Assembly: GCA_036924285.1 (NCBI GenBank)
Contig: JAYKYS010000002.1
Span: forward strand, 36,936,501-37,000,500
DNA length: 64,000 nt
Source of the DNA: Asterella californica
Lineage: Eukaryota; Streptophyta; Marchantiopsida; Marchantiales; Aytoniaceae
Direction: 5' to 3'
Shown here: positions 33,300 to 44,830 of the stretch, piece after piece
Layout of the letters: each line of letters starts with the position of its first letter
How positions within the stretch are numbered: the first letter of the stretch is position 1
The notes under the pieces: generated by a model
What the model was told of the DNA's origin: nothing
The model's input: only the letters and a program-made list of their open reading frames with translations
The model's database searches: none
Position numbers and translations under genes: made by a program

Positions 33300-34669
33300 T
33301 TATAATTGGACTAACGAGACCAGATCTGAATAGGAATATGGTCGCGCAAGTGGGGGATCAGGACGAATAGAAGAGGCCAGAGCCCGAGCTTTGTTGGTGC
33401 AGAAATTGCGCGAGGAAATCTGGGAAGCGCGCTGCGCGATCGGGAAGGAAGGAGGCAAGAAGAATCAGGACTCGTAGGAGGGGAAGCGAGGAGAGAAGAG
33501 AAGAGGAAAGGACGATGATCATTGTTGCAGTGATTTGAATCTTCTGGGAATGATGAAGATTCAGGACTTTCGGGTCGCTGTTGGTTTTGATAGGTACTCC
33601 GATCCTCTATCCCTCGCAGCTCAGTACGCGAAGCTTCCCCTTCATCTTGAAATAAATGAAATCTGGACTCAAGGTGAATCCCGTCTCTACAAGTTACAGC
33701 TGGTGAGCATGATTGCCGGCTTTGTATGGATGTACATTGTCTGTGGGAGAATTGCGCGATCATTGTAGTCTCTTGGAGCACCATCACCTTTCCGGTTTCT
33801 CTTTTAGTTTTAGGTCCGAGCAGCGTGGGGAAATCTCAGGCAGGACATTTTCAGAAGATTGTTCTTGCACACACGAAATTTCATCTTCGTCCATTTGTTA
33901 GCCCATCAGGGCTGGAACTATGCGCCTCGCTTGGAGCTCTGAGTTTGAAGGGCTTTCGGGGTTAGCCGGCAGTCGTAATTGGTTATAACAGTTGGTAGAA
34001 CTCTACGCCCACCGCCGTCGCATTTAACCAGTCATAGAGCAAGTGGAAGTACCATTTGCGTCTTGGCATTGTCGTCGCAGTAATCCATCTAATTCTCCCA
34101 GCTCAATCCCGAGATAGATCTCAGGTTTCGTTTTCGAAGCCAGTCTCAGGAGACTGTTGTTCGACTTTTTTCTGAGCCTGGGATCGTTTCATTGGGTGCC
34201 ACATTTCTGTAAGGTGTTTCATTGTCACACAGTCCAAAATCGCTTAATCATTGCAGTCCGACGTCATTCGTAGTTCTGATATCCCTCCACACTGTTCGGT
34301 GTGGTTCTTTCTTTCCTTAGTTCTGTTTATCCTTCGAAATTGAAATTGGCCTTCTAGTCGGAATAGTACTTCACAGAATTTCCTTTAGTTAGTATCATTC
34401 TTCGCATCTCAGAGAGTGAATATCGTTCTTCTTTCATTCGATTTGTCCATCTATTCCTATCCCATCAGGTCTAGACGTTGGATCAATGTTCTAGGTTCAG
34501 TACATTACCTTGAAGTGTGTGAATAACTGGAACAGAGCAGCAACCGGGTCAATGCTACCAGCTCTTCTGCATCAGGACGTGTCTACGTTGAAGCTTGGAA
34601 TCGGTGTCAGCAGCACGGTGGTGAGTTTTGCTGCAGTCAGGGAAGAAGCTGTGGACGAGGACTTCAATC
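33300..34669 (+). promoter_or_regulatory. Promoter and 5' leader of the NT-C2 gene, with possible leader intron and upstream ORF
   Basis: A GA-rich stretch (33470-33515: agcgaggagagaagagaagag) looks like a moss 5' leader. A frame beginning at an ATG near 33550 runs to about 33768 and would be an upstream ORF if transcribed. A good donor, cagctg|gtgagc, lies at about 33702, so part of the leader may be spliced to sequence near the main ATG at 34670. Inferred only; transcript ends are not visible. Confidence 0.35.
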
Positions 34670-37600
34670 ATGGTTCTCGGGCTCAGATCCAAGAAGAAAA
34701 AGCAAGCTTTGAAGCTTGAGTTTCAAATTTTGGTCCAGGAGGTCAAGCCATGGAAGCCAGTACAAAGCACCAAAACTCCGTTAGTTCTGCACTGGCAAAG
34801 GGGCGATAAACGCTCCGGTAAAACCAAAAGTTCGGTGCCTGATGAAGATGGTAAAATTGTATTCAATGAGTCTTTCAAACTCCCCGCTAAATTGGTTCGT
34901 GAAGCTGAAGGAAAGGGCAAGAATGGTGGTGTTGTCAAGTTTCAGAAGAAGACTGTGATATTCAGCTTGCTGGAAGCAACGTCAGATCGACAGTTGGCGC
35001 GATGTGTTATAGATCTGGGAGAGTACGGTGATGCTGACACTGCTGTTCAAACCAATTCACCCTTAGCTACAGGGAAGAAGGTTGTTACAGGGGGAGCACC
35101 AAGTCTGTATTTCAAAATTGGTCTGAATGGGAAGAAAGAAGAACCGAGGACGTCGTTTTCTGCACGCGTTAGCTTTGGCTCTAAGGGCGCTGCCACTGCA
35201 AAAGCCCCGACTGTGAGTGGCAAACCAGCAGTAGAACCAGCTCTCGACGAAGAAACAAGGAAGTCTCTGGTAGCTGCTCTAATGAGTGACGAGGACGAGG
35301 ATAACGATTCCATTGCTTCTTTTACTGACGATGAGGATGATACTACACCGGAATCCACACCAAGGGCCCCGAGTACGAGCACGAGCGCCTCATCGTCCAG
35401 AACCGCTGTAAGTGAATCTAATGCAAAAGCTCTTCCACCTCCCTCACCTGCCAGACCTGAAGTATCAAAGGCAGCTGCGCCACCGTCACACCCCTCACCC
35501 AGTCCCAAGCCAGATGCAACCAAGGTCTCTATACCACCATCGCATCTCCCCCCGACTACCAAACCAGATGCAGCAAAGGTTTCTGCACCGCCGTCACACC
35601 CCCCACCGAGTCCCAACCCAGATGCACCAAAATTTTCTGGACCGCCTACACATCCCCCTCCAAGTCTTAAACCGGATGTTTCTAAAGTATCCTCACCACC
35701 GTCGCATCCTCCGCCTCCGAGACCAGATGCACCAAAAGTGTCTGCTCCACCTTCACATCCCCCGCCTCCTACACCTGACGCATCAAAACTGTTTGCACCA
35801 CCATCACACCCTCCACCTGCTAGACCAGGTCAGCCCAAACATTCTCCACCCTCTTCCGTGCCTCAAGCACCTAGACCAGACGCCTCAAAAGTTCCTCCAC
35901 CCGCATCTGTCGCTTCACCTGCTAGAGTAAATGAATCAAAGTTATCTCAGAGCACTCCACCCAAACGTGATTCAGGAGATGCAACTCAAAGTGCAGTAAG
36001 TCCAGCTGAGAAACGTGCAGAAACATCCCGTGCCACTGGGCTGTTCACTTCAGGAAATAGGAATCAGGCCTCCTTGCTGGAATCCACAAATAATACGCAA
36101 AAAGTACCTTACAGTTCACCCTCTGTACCTGAGACTGGAAGTTATTTTGGCAAGGTCCATAAGAAACAACCACCAGAAGAACTAGAAGAAATAGAAGAAA
36201 GACAGCGTGCCGCTCTTTTCTCCACAGACACCTCTCCTCTATCAAGTAAAGGTAGTAAAGGTGGTAAAAGCCCATCCAATACTCCCGTATCTCCTCGTGG
36301 TGCCCTCGGACTCTTCTCATCGGGGAGCACAAACGTATCGGCGAGAGGAAGTAAAGGGTCATCCGCTCCATCAGAAGGATCTCGCAGTCCTCTTGTTTCC
36401 AAGGAAAGCAGTCGTGGCAATTCGCCTTCAGATGCGCAGGTAATAACTTCTGTATACATTATAATTGCTTCTGGATGGGAGCCTTTGATATGCGATCATT
36501 TTGTTAGAATCTCATGTGCCTTGTATACAGAAAGCATGTAGCTACCATAGCACGATACGTCAATAGAGAGAATTGTGCCAAGTTTTACACCACCTATAGC
36601 AGTAGGTATTTCCTTATCTTTTACGTTTGGTGAAAGTTGTCGTCGCCAACTGCATGAAAGTTCCAAGCATTACTTTCTTCAGCTTGTGTCACTTCTCCCC
36701 TTTGCTGCCCTTCAATTCCTGCCAAACTCTTTCTGGTGCAGGCAGCTAGTGAAGCTGTGGGCAGTGATATTGCAAAAGTGTCAAGAAGCGAAGTGCTTGC
36801 GGAGAAAGAACGCTTACAAAAAAGTGCCATCCCTTTGCCTCCAACCTCTGCGAAGGCTGCAGCTGCAGCGGCAGCTACTGCTTATGCTTCCAGGAGGTCG
36901 TATAGATCTAGAGGCAACTCATTTGATTTTACTTTTGATAGTGGCTCTGAAGATTCTTTGTCACCTGTTTCTAATGGTGGAAGATCACCTGCACAATCAC
37001 CCATTCTAAATGCACAGTCAGGAACCCTGCATGCAAGGAGCTCCACCTATTCAGGACCATCCAGGACTCAGAAAATCCTGTTGCCTCAGGGTCCAGATGG
37101 ATCCATGGACGCAAAGCAATTGGTCAGTCAGATGGAAGAAAAAGTGGAGGAGGTCAAGGGCATTCCGCACAAAGAAGATGGAAGAAGAAGCTATGACCGC
37201 AGAGACGAGAGGTCAGAGATCAGGAAAATGTCCGATATGCGCCGGGAGGAAAACGGTCCAATGAAAGCCTTTCCTCAGAAACGGGAGGAACTTGCCGACG
37301 ACGACGAGGGAGAGGCAGGTAGTGTCTTAGGGACAGCCAAAGCAAACTTTGCGAAGGTCGAGAGGAGAGCTCTTGACGAATTGAGGAACAAAGTTGCAAG
37401 TGCAGAGGCTAAGCTTCTGGAGGCTAATCAGAAGGCCCAGGAGCAGGCCAGGCAGTTCAGTCAACAGGTGGAACGGTTGGAGGGAGAGCTTCGCGAAACT
37501 GGAGCTATAGAGGTGGCACTATATTGCGTTGTGGCAGAGCATGGAAACTCATCGAACAAGCTTCATACTCCAGCCCGAAGACTGGCAAGGCTCTACATGC

Positions 37601-40600
37601 ATGCAAGCAAGCACTGGAGCCCTGAGAGAAAGGCAGGCACTGCCAAAACTTGCGTGGCGGGACTTGTCACTGTTGCGAAGGCCTGTGGAACCGATGTTTC
37701 AAGGTAGCTTTTATATAAGGCCACTTCTGATTTAGACAGCGAGACTCACTCCCGAACTTATGTTATGTTGGTCATCTAATATGTGGCTTTATATTTTCTG
37801 ATTTCCGATCGCTCTTCTACTGTTCTTCTGTACATTTTCTCTGCGTTCTATAAGACTTCCTGTTTCACCGGTCCTTACGTCTCCAAACTGATGCCCTACA
37901 AGGCAACTCTCATGGCAGAGCGGGACTAACCAGGATCTACATACTACGTCATAGGTTACTGTAGGGTTTTAGATTACTGCATTGGCTCCCTTCTTCCATG
38001 CTCTCGTGTATTCTTGTATTCTCCCACCTATGACAAGCGTAAAATGTCACAACCGGCAGCAACCATTTGCTGCCGCTTGTGACATTTTACGGCCTTCATT
38101 CTTCTTCACTTCTGTTTCCTGATTCGTTCCGTTCTACTGTTTAGTTCGTCGTTTCTGTGTATAACTGCCATGGATTCCTACATATATTCATCCGCAATTT
38201 TTGCCCAGCTCGCTGATGTACCAGTACTCAAAGACGGGAGTTTGCCCTGAGATGTACGGAACTGAACAGAAACTCTGGACCGACAAGGCCCTGCTGAGGT
38301 GGAATGGTCTTCAATTTCTACTGATCATTTTTCCTACTCATCCATAGCCTACCCTTTTTCTGCTGGGTGCTGATAGAAGTCAGAACCAGGTCGAGGTGCA
38401 TGCAGCGGGATGAGTGTTCTACCTGCCTGCTCTGCCTGTAAATTGTGCTAGTTAGGTGTTTGAGTGCACACCTGTCATTTACCCCTTATGCAGAAAAGTG
38501 TTCTTCATGGTATTTCTGGGTTGTTTATCTCGGCTCGTTGGTTTATCTTGGCTCCTTTGTTAATATATGACTTACAAACAGGTTTGCATTCGCCTTCTTA
38601 ACCCCCACTTCTGGTGATCGTCTCTCTGGTTGCTATTCCGGGGCTCTTTTAAGAGTCTGTAGCATACTGCATGCAGCTTTACTCATATGCTGCATGCATA
38701 CTTTACTTTACTTCCGTTCTTATAACTCACTAGATTATTGGCTAGTAGTTACACCTTAGATAAATGATACACTCTGCATACACTTTTGTCCGCACTGCAT
38801 TTTGTACATGTCTTATATTTGCACCCCCATACTTGGGAGTACCATCTCCGGCATCGTTTCCTATTCGCTACTTTCCCGGGTACACCTTTTGGTTACAGAC
38901 ATTAGCTATATTCGCGACTGAATATAGCATACATTCAGTCCTATGTACTGCCCTTAGATGTCCCGGAACTGAACAGAAACTGAACAGAACCGACAAGGCC
39001 CGAATGAGTCGGGTAAGTCTTCAACTTCGGTCGACCACTTCTCCCACTCATCTATAGCCTAACCCTCGCTGTTGGGTGCTGATGAAGTCAGAGAGCTGGT
39101 TGAGGTGCATGCGACGGGAGTGTGTTCTGCTGCATGCTCCTGAGTGTATCTTTGTGGTAGTTAGGTTCTTGAGTGTACACCTACTCAGTAGCTGCATGCA
39201 TCAGTGACCCAGTGGCAAAAGTTCTTTCCTCTACTTTTTCCACCTGTCTGATCGCTGTTTTCACTCGCTAAATCGCTGTTTTCACTCGCTCTTGAACGCA
39301 TTTAAACTCATTCTCTTCTTTGCGTTTTGGCTATCTCGTTCTATGTTCGCCATCGACACCTTTGACTAATTTCAGAATCGTCGTGTTGAACTCCAGTTTT
39401 TCAGGTCAAATCCAGCTTTTCAGTTGTGCATTATAATCTACATTAGAATAGATTTGCTTGCATCATTACGTACTGTATTTGTCAGCTGCATCCCACTGGG
39501 CACCGCATTCTATACCAAGAGGAACCTTTTGTGGAAATGTGCTTCCCACACCTTTCGGTTACATACAACTTAGCAACTTTACTTAGCAAGTTAGCGCACA
39601 TTCGGCCCCTGTTTGCTACGTACTATATACTTGGCCCGGAACTTTCGTGTTACCTAAGTACTAGCGAGTGGTCCTCGAAAATCTGCCATTCTCGACGTAT
39701 GAAAAAATGTACTACTCCGAGTTCACGGCGGTTTTGGGGGTTACCTTCAGTGTGTGAGCGTGGTCCGATCTACCATTCCCGTATTCCGTATATATTAGGT
39801 CACTTTCGAGCACTTTGAATGTGGTCGTTGGTGAGATTATGGTAATTCCTATTCGTGAGGTTAAGGTCTGTCTTTCTGTCTCTTACTTCACAAGCTAAAC
39901 ATCCACTAAATTGGGTCGGAGGAAGGAATGCTATCATTGTTGACCTTACTGTTCGAATTTCATACTGCAGGCTGAGTTTTTGGTGGTCCAATGTGGTCAC
40001 CTTAAGATCGGTTATCGTACAAGCCTATGATCGAGGAGCACCTAACGCCTCAGAAGCTGGAGGTACAAACGCAGCCCCTCCACCCAGCAGCAATGGGAAC
40101 GGTTCTACAAGCTGGGGAAGGAGGTCATCAACTCCAAGGAAGAGCTTCTCTCGACAAGACAGCAAGCTACTTAGTCCAAAGCCTCTATCTAGTGACTGGC
40201 AGCAGCCTGGGACTTTCATAACTGCACTTGAGAAGATTGAAGGGTGGATATACACCAAAATTATCGAGAGTCTTTGGTGGCAGGTAAGATAACCCTGTGT
40301 GTCTATTATTATACGAGTTTTGTTATACCCCGCTAATTGCTGCTTTCATAAGTCTGACTGCACGCTGAAGTCTAGCTCTTGAACTCTTGGGTTATTTGTT
40401 CAAGGCAATGATCCCGCGAATGCAAAAGGGTGTTGATCCGAGTGCCCCAACAAGCCCGAGGGGTCTTGCAATGCTCTCTCCTACTGCTCTCTCCGAGTTC
40501 ACAAGTAAAGGTAAAGAGGACTTGAACAAGGTGGCTGGTGATGTGACGGGGATTTTTGCTAAGAAATCCGAGAGAAATGTTAGCCTGCCGGAACTTGGAG

Positions 40601-43540
40601 ATGCGCGCCAGGGGAATATGTCCGTGGAGATCTGGAAAAGGGCAATGAAGGATGCTCTCTGTAGGTTGTGCCCTGTTCGCGGGGCTGGCCATGAGTGTGG
40701 ATGTTTGCCGATGCTCATAAAAACGGTATGTTTGCTCATTGCAAACCTTTTATCGTAACATTGGTATTCCTGCTAGTATCGAATTATCGAATTATCCTTG
40801 ATCCACGGTGTCCCACAACGTGGTGAACATTTATTAGAGGGAATTTTGGGGATTCGTTAATTATACACCAGAACTCAAAAAGGGATTTGCGAAATTCTTG
40901 ATGTGTACCGTGGTCATTTGGAGCTGCACTGTCATTCCATTTCACTCTTTCGGCCAGCTGCCGACTTATAGCTGAATGCGCGATGTTTGAAACTGAATCG
41001 CAGGCAATTGAAGGTTGTTGTGCAAGGCTTGACGTCGCCTTGTTCAATGCGATTCTGAGGAATGAAGGGGACGACGTACCCACAGATCCAATATCTGATC
41101 CAGTTAGTGATCCAAGTGTTCTTCCAGTATCACCCGGCGGATTGACTTTTGGAAGCGGTTCACAGCTCAAGAACGTGGTATGCTTTCCCCTCTTCTCTTC
41201 CCATAATCCATCCAGTTCTGCTGCTTGGCATTTAACCAAGGTTCACCAATCTTTCATCAGCGGAAGCGTTCTGATGAATTAGGTTGAATGCAGGTGGTTA
41301 CCTGGTCGACCTTTATACATGGCCTCGTCAGTCTGAAGGAACCTACATTCCCGCCGGAAACCGATGGTGGAGACAGCAATCCGGAAAGTACGGATGACCC
41401 GGAGAAACTACCAAAGCTCTTCAACCTTATCAAAGCAACGGGAGATTTGCTTATGCTTCCAAAGGATTTCCTTATGGATAAAGCCTTCAGAAAAGAGGTA
41501 AGCTATATCCTTTGTGCTTCCTTGCTTCACTAGGACAATTTCGACAACAAGATGTTTTGTTTAGGAGGTGTGCCTAGTTAGCTCCGAGTTTCATGCTTTG
41601 ATTCATGTACCAGGAGATTAGGAGTTTTGAGTTTGGGGCCTGGACATTGTCCGGAACATCAGTGCATTACATCTCTGGAGTGAATGAGTTGAAAGTCTTT
41701 TCTGTGTCGTAGCTTGCCTGTCAAGTTCAAAGTTGCGTATTTATATGTCATGCTCTCCAGTACGGTTCTTCTGAGTTGCCAAACTCTGTAACCTCAGCGT
41801 AATTAGTGAGGAAGATTGAGGCAACTTTTCTGGATCGTTGTTCTAGAAGCTTCCAAGAAAACGGGATGAATTGACCATGACAGTTTTGGCTCTCTATGGG
41901 AGGGTTGAGCACGGTCTCAAAATTGTCTGGAAGCCAGTCATACTGTTCTTCAGTACGCGGACAATGAGTCTTAGGTACGATTATGTAAAGCACAGAGCCT
42001 CTACCATTGGTTATTTACCTGAACATAAACATAGCTGACCACATAAGGAAAGACTGATTCAAGAACCAAGACAGAGTACAACTGGAAGCCTTTTGCTTCC
42101 CACGTAGAACTTCACGATACGAACAGTAGAGTTTTGTTTCATACAAGACTTTCTGATATTAGGTTGTACTCCCAGGAAGCCAAAAAAGAGGCTGAGAAGA
42201 TTTCCAGTGTGTTTAATGTATTAAAAACTACAGGAGATATTTTGCAGCTGCCGAAAGATATGCTTATGGACAAGAGTTTGAGAAGAGAGGTACCATTCTG
42301 AAAGAGATCACCCCACTCACGAAATGTTTGTAAAATGAACGACGAGTAAAATCCACCGTGTACCCGCATAACGCTTTGTCCAAGAACTCCAAAAACAAAG
42401 GAGTCCACTGAAAGAACCTGGTTGTGCTGGAACGTTTAGATTCAAGAACTCCCAGTGATTGCATCTCAGCAACAACGTTAGAGCTTACACCACAGCCCTG
42501 AGGTTGTAATCATTGGAGGTGTATCGATTGATGGCTTAACCGAGATTGTATTCTAGCTATGTTTCGTATCTTATCGCAGAAATAGGTACAGTATTTGAAG
42601 TGGAAACTGCCTTTTGGAGGAGAGGTGATGCTTGTGACTTCCCATCTATTGTATCTCTAATCTTTCTGACATCGATGGTGTATTCCTGATCTTCAGATCT
42701 GTCCAATGCTGAGTCTTCACTTGATCAGGAGAATCCTTGTAAACTTTGTTCCTGATGAGTTTGCCCCGGATCCCATCTCACCTTCACTTCTTGCGGCCCT
42801 GAACGCTGAGGTACGGAACCTTCGAACTCGTGGAAGTGTCTCTCCGCAAGCGAGTCGGGTTAACTTTATACAAACTCTGATAGTCGAGCATGAAATTCTG
42901 GCATTGTGTCACAGAACAGCAAGAAGCATTACGTCGATGTTCAGTCAGGCAAGAATTAAGGCAGTTGCCAGGTTGTGATAAGGATATGAATCAGCGTTTA
43001 TAGCAACTTCTTATTTGATATCATATCATGTATACTTTCCTGCAAACGTCATTTCCTTTATCCATGATTCTTGTAGTTTAGGGTGGAGTGTCGCTCTGCT
43101 GAATCACTAACTGAGTGCTACATTACTCAACATCCAAGCAGGCAGCAATTGAGAAGCAACGGAACGGTGAGGCTGATGATGAATCATCTGTCGCTATGGC
43201 TACAGCACCTCCCCTTATGTATCCAGTACCATCTGCCTTTTACGTGTGGTCATGGATTGGTGAAGCAAGTATGGATCCAGCCAACTGGGGGCGAAATAGT
43301 AATTCCCTGCTGCGGAGAGGGTACACCAGCGACGAGGATTTGGAGGTAATGGAGCAACTACAAGAGAACAACGCAAGTTCCAAGTTGGATGTCATATTAG
43401 GATCATCCCGGGCGAGCAGTGTATCAATCTCAAATGGGGACCATCCTGAAGGGAAACAGGACGGTCGCCAATCTTGTCAGGAAGATGTTGGTGCTTCTAG
43501 GCGTTTCCAGTTGCTGAAGCCAGTTTGGGGTACTCATTGA
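34670..43540 (+). CDS. Plant NT-C2 (EEIG1/EHBP1-type) protein with conserved C-terminal domain, multi-exon
   Basis: Exons: 34670-36439, 36742-37703, 39971-40283, 40405-40725, 41004-41177, 41294-41497, 42176-42289 (duplicate, possibly optional), 42697-42810 and 43142-43540. They join in frame to 1456 codons plus stop; without the duplicate, 1418. Start is the ATG before VLGLRSKKKK. Residues about 8-155 match the N-terminal C2 domain of EEIG1/EHBP1-family proteins. About 264-422 are Pro-rich repeats. A coiled coil near 890 precedes a conserved C-terminal part with HTPARRLARLYMHASKHW, WSNVVTLRSVIVQA, ESLWWQ, ARLDVALFNAILR, LPKDFLMDKAFRKE, NFVPDEFAPDPI and RRGYTSDEDLE. This resembles Arabidopsis proteins annotated nucleolar gar2-like (At2g42320 type), which I recall rather than looked up. 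Function is unknown; membrane or cytoskeletal binding via NT-C2 is inference. Confidence 0.82.
35450..35940 (+). repeat. Coding minisatellite, Pro-rich 18-20-residue units in the NT-C2 gene
   Basis: Within exon 1 a unit of type APPSHPPPxxxPDAxKVS is repeated about eight times (protein residues about 264-422). Units vary by substitution and one or two codons. The nucleotide unit is about 57-60 bp. It is low-complexity, probably disordered, and expected to vary in copy number. Confidence 0.85.
38038..38091. repeat. Intronic 25-bp foldback, 4-nt loop
   Basis: Arms 38038-38062 and 38067-38091 pair at 24 of 25 positions around loop ccat. The left arm begins cgtaaaatgtcacaa, the right ends ttgtgacattttacg. 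It lies in intron 2 of the NT-C2 gene, 335 bp after the donor. Confidence 0.9.
38252..39184 (+). repeat. Two diverged direct repeats of about 225 bp inside an intron
   Basis: Copy 1 is about 38252-38472 and copy 2 about 38957-39184. Both read gaactgaacagaaac, accgacaaggccc, a cttcaa(t/c)tt...ccactcatc segment, atagccta, gttgggtgctgat/gctgggtgctgat, gaagtcaga, gaggtgcatgc and end gagtg(c/t)acacct. The spacing of about 700 bp resembles a short two-LTR element. Termini TG...CA were not demonstrated. Confidence 0.75.
42176..42289 (+). other. Duplicated exon in the NT-C2 gene
   Basis: 114 nt between cccag| and |gtacca, in the right phase, encode KISSVFNVLKTTGDILQLPK and MLMDKSLRRE. This repeats the end of the preceding exon (41294-41497), which encodes KLFNLIKATGDLLMLPKDFL and MDKAFRKE. 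The family, as far as I recall, has this motif once. Both splice sites are good and the frame is open, so it could be included after, or compete with, the upstream copy. Confidence 0.75.
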
Positions 43541-44830
43541 TCCCAAAAAGTTTTGTTCTTCCATCTTGCGTGAATCTGTTAAAGGTAATGTGTGCTTTTC
43601 TGACCAGTTTAGTGTGGACCGTTGCTGAAACCTGGGAAACAGAGGTTTCTGGTCTGCACTTTGACTTCAGGGGACCAACCCTTCCAACAGGGTGTCAACT
43701 TCACATTGTCTGTAAGACCTTGAGTGCACTTTGTATATATGTATACACCTTTTAGTACAGGAATTCAGTTTCCAAGAAGTGGATCTAGCTGAAAATTGTT
43801 AACTGGATGCTTACTGAGAATAGCAGTCTAGTCCATAAAGTTTGCAAGGCGAAGCAGACTTCGTCTGTAATATTCTTTAGGTGTAATGAGTTATGGGAGA
43901 AGCAATTTCATCACCTGCGGTGCACCGTCGTAACTCTCAGATTGAGAGTTACGACGAATTTATGCTCAGAATACCATGTGCTACGTGCATGGTGCCAGCT
44001 ACTTTCATCTCATAATTTGCTGTTTCTAAAGTGTCTGAATGGCACGGTCTTGAATTACTACCTAGCATATCTACCAAAGAGGTCAGAGTTTGACATCTCT
44101 CCGGGTCTACCTTTCTTGTGTGTTTCCAGACACATAAGATACATCGGAAATTAGATTGCTTTCTCTTAAATGTCCCATCTTAACTGTTCTGATACCTGCT
44201 GGCTTACCTGGCGGACCTGGTTCCGGAGAGTGTTAGTGAGGAGGGAACGGCGTAGGATGTAAGATGTCTACTGTCGAGGTAAGGGCACATATAAGAACGA
44301 CGTAAGAAGAGAATTTGGAGGCAATCTTACACGAGACAACAGCGACAAGAGCTGGTCACCCACCTTGAGAAGAGCAAGGAGAAGATTCCAACGTTATAAC
44401 ATCAGTATAAGTATCTACAGAGATTGTCACGTGCGTATAACTTTCAAAACGACGTAATAAGGCAGTAAACATTTCTCGGGTTAGACCGAGCGTCCACTGT
44501 CCCTTCACCGTATACACTCTGTATGAGTTCACAGTTTGTCCGTGTTTATCTTTTCAACTATGTTTGATTCTATACGAAGCAGTTTCTAAAGCACAACTTG
44601 CGTCACATTTCCCTCAGCTGATAGCCCGGACAAATTTTGTATGTACCGGCATCCTTTTCAAGCCGAGCCGAGGAGCGGACGTGAGCAAATAAATGGCCAG
44701 CTCCGTGACACGCTAAGCGGATCACTTTACATGTAATGGTTCATAAAGAAATGAACAGCAATTGGACGAGATCTGAAGACGGATTTCGCTGTTTTACCAA
44801 GTCACAAACATGAGATCATCAAATTGAACA
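43541..44830. other. Convergent intergenic region; 3' flanks of two genes
   Basis: Tail-to-tail spacer between the NT-C2 and P450 genes. A 115-codon frame at 43807-44154 has no recognisable domain and overlaps a perfect foldback, so it is probably 3' UTR of the NT-C2 gene. Confidence 0.45.
43926..43956. repeat. Perfect 14-bp inverted repeat, 3-nt loop
   Basis: cgtcgtaactctca (43926-43939), loop gat, tgagagttacgacg (43943-43956). About 390 nt after the NT-C2 stop codon, so possibly in its 3' UTR. Confidence 0.88.

Larger units (their letters stand above)
37704..39970 (+). other. 2.27-kb intron of the NT-C2 gene with hairpin and direct repeats
   Basis: Bounded by TCAAG|GTAGCT and ctgcag|GCTGAG, which restores Arg-Leu in the conserved WSN region. 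It holds a near-perfect 25-bp foldback and a pair of diverged direct repeats. No frame in it is supported as coding. Confidence 0.75.

Noticed and set aside
35047..35616. Minus-strand Gly-rich frame of 189 codons
   Set aside because: Antisense of the Pro-rich coding repeats of the NT-C2 gene.
43807..44154. 115-codon plus-strand frame
   Set aside because: No domain, contains a perfect hairpin, and lies where the 3' UTR of the NT-C2 gene is expected.
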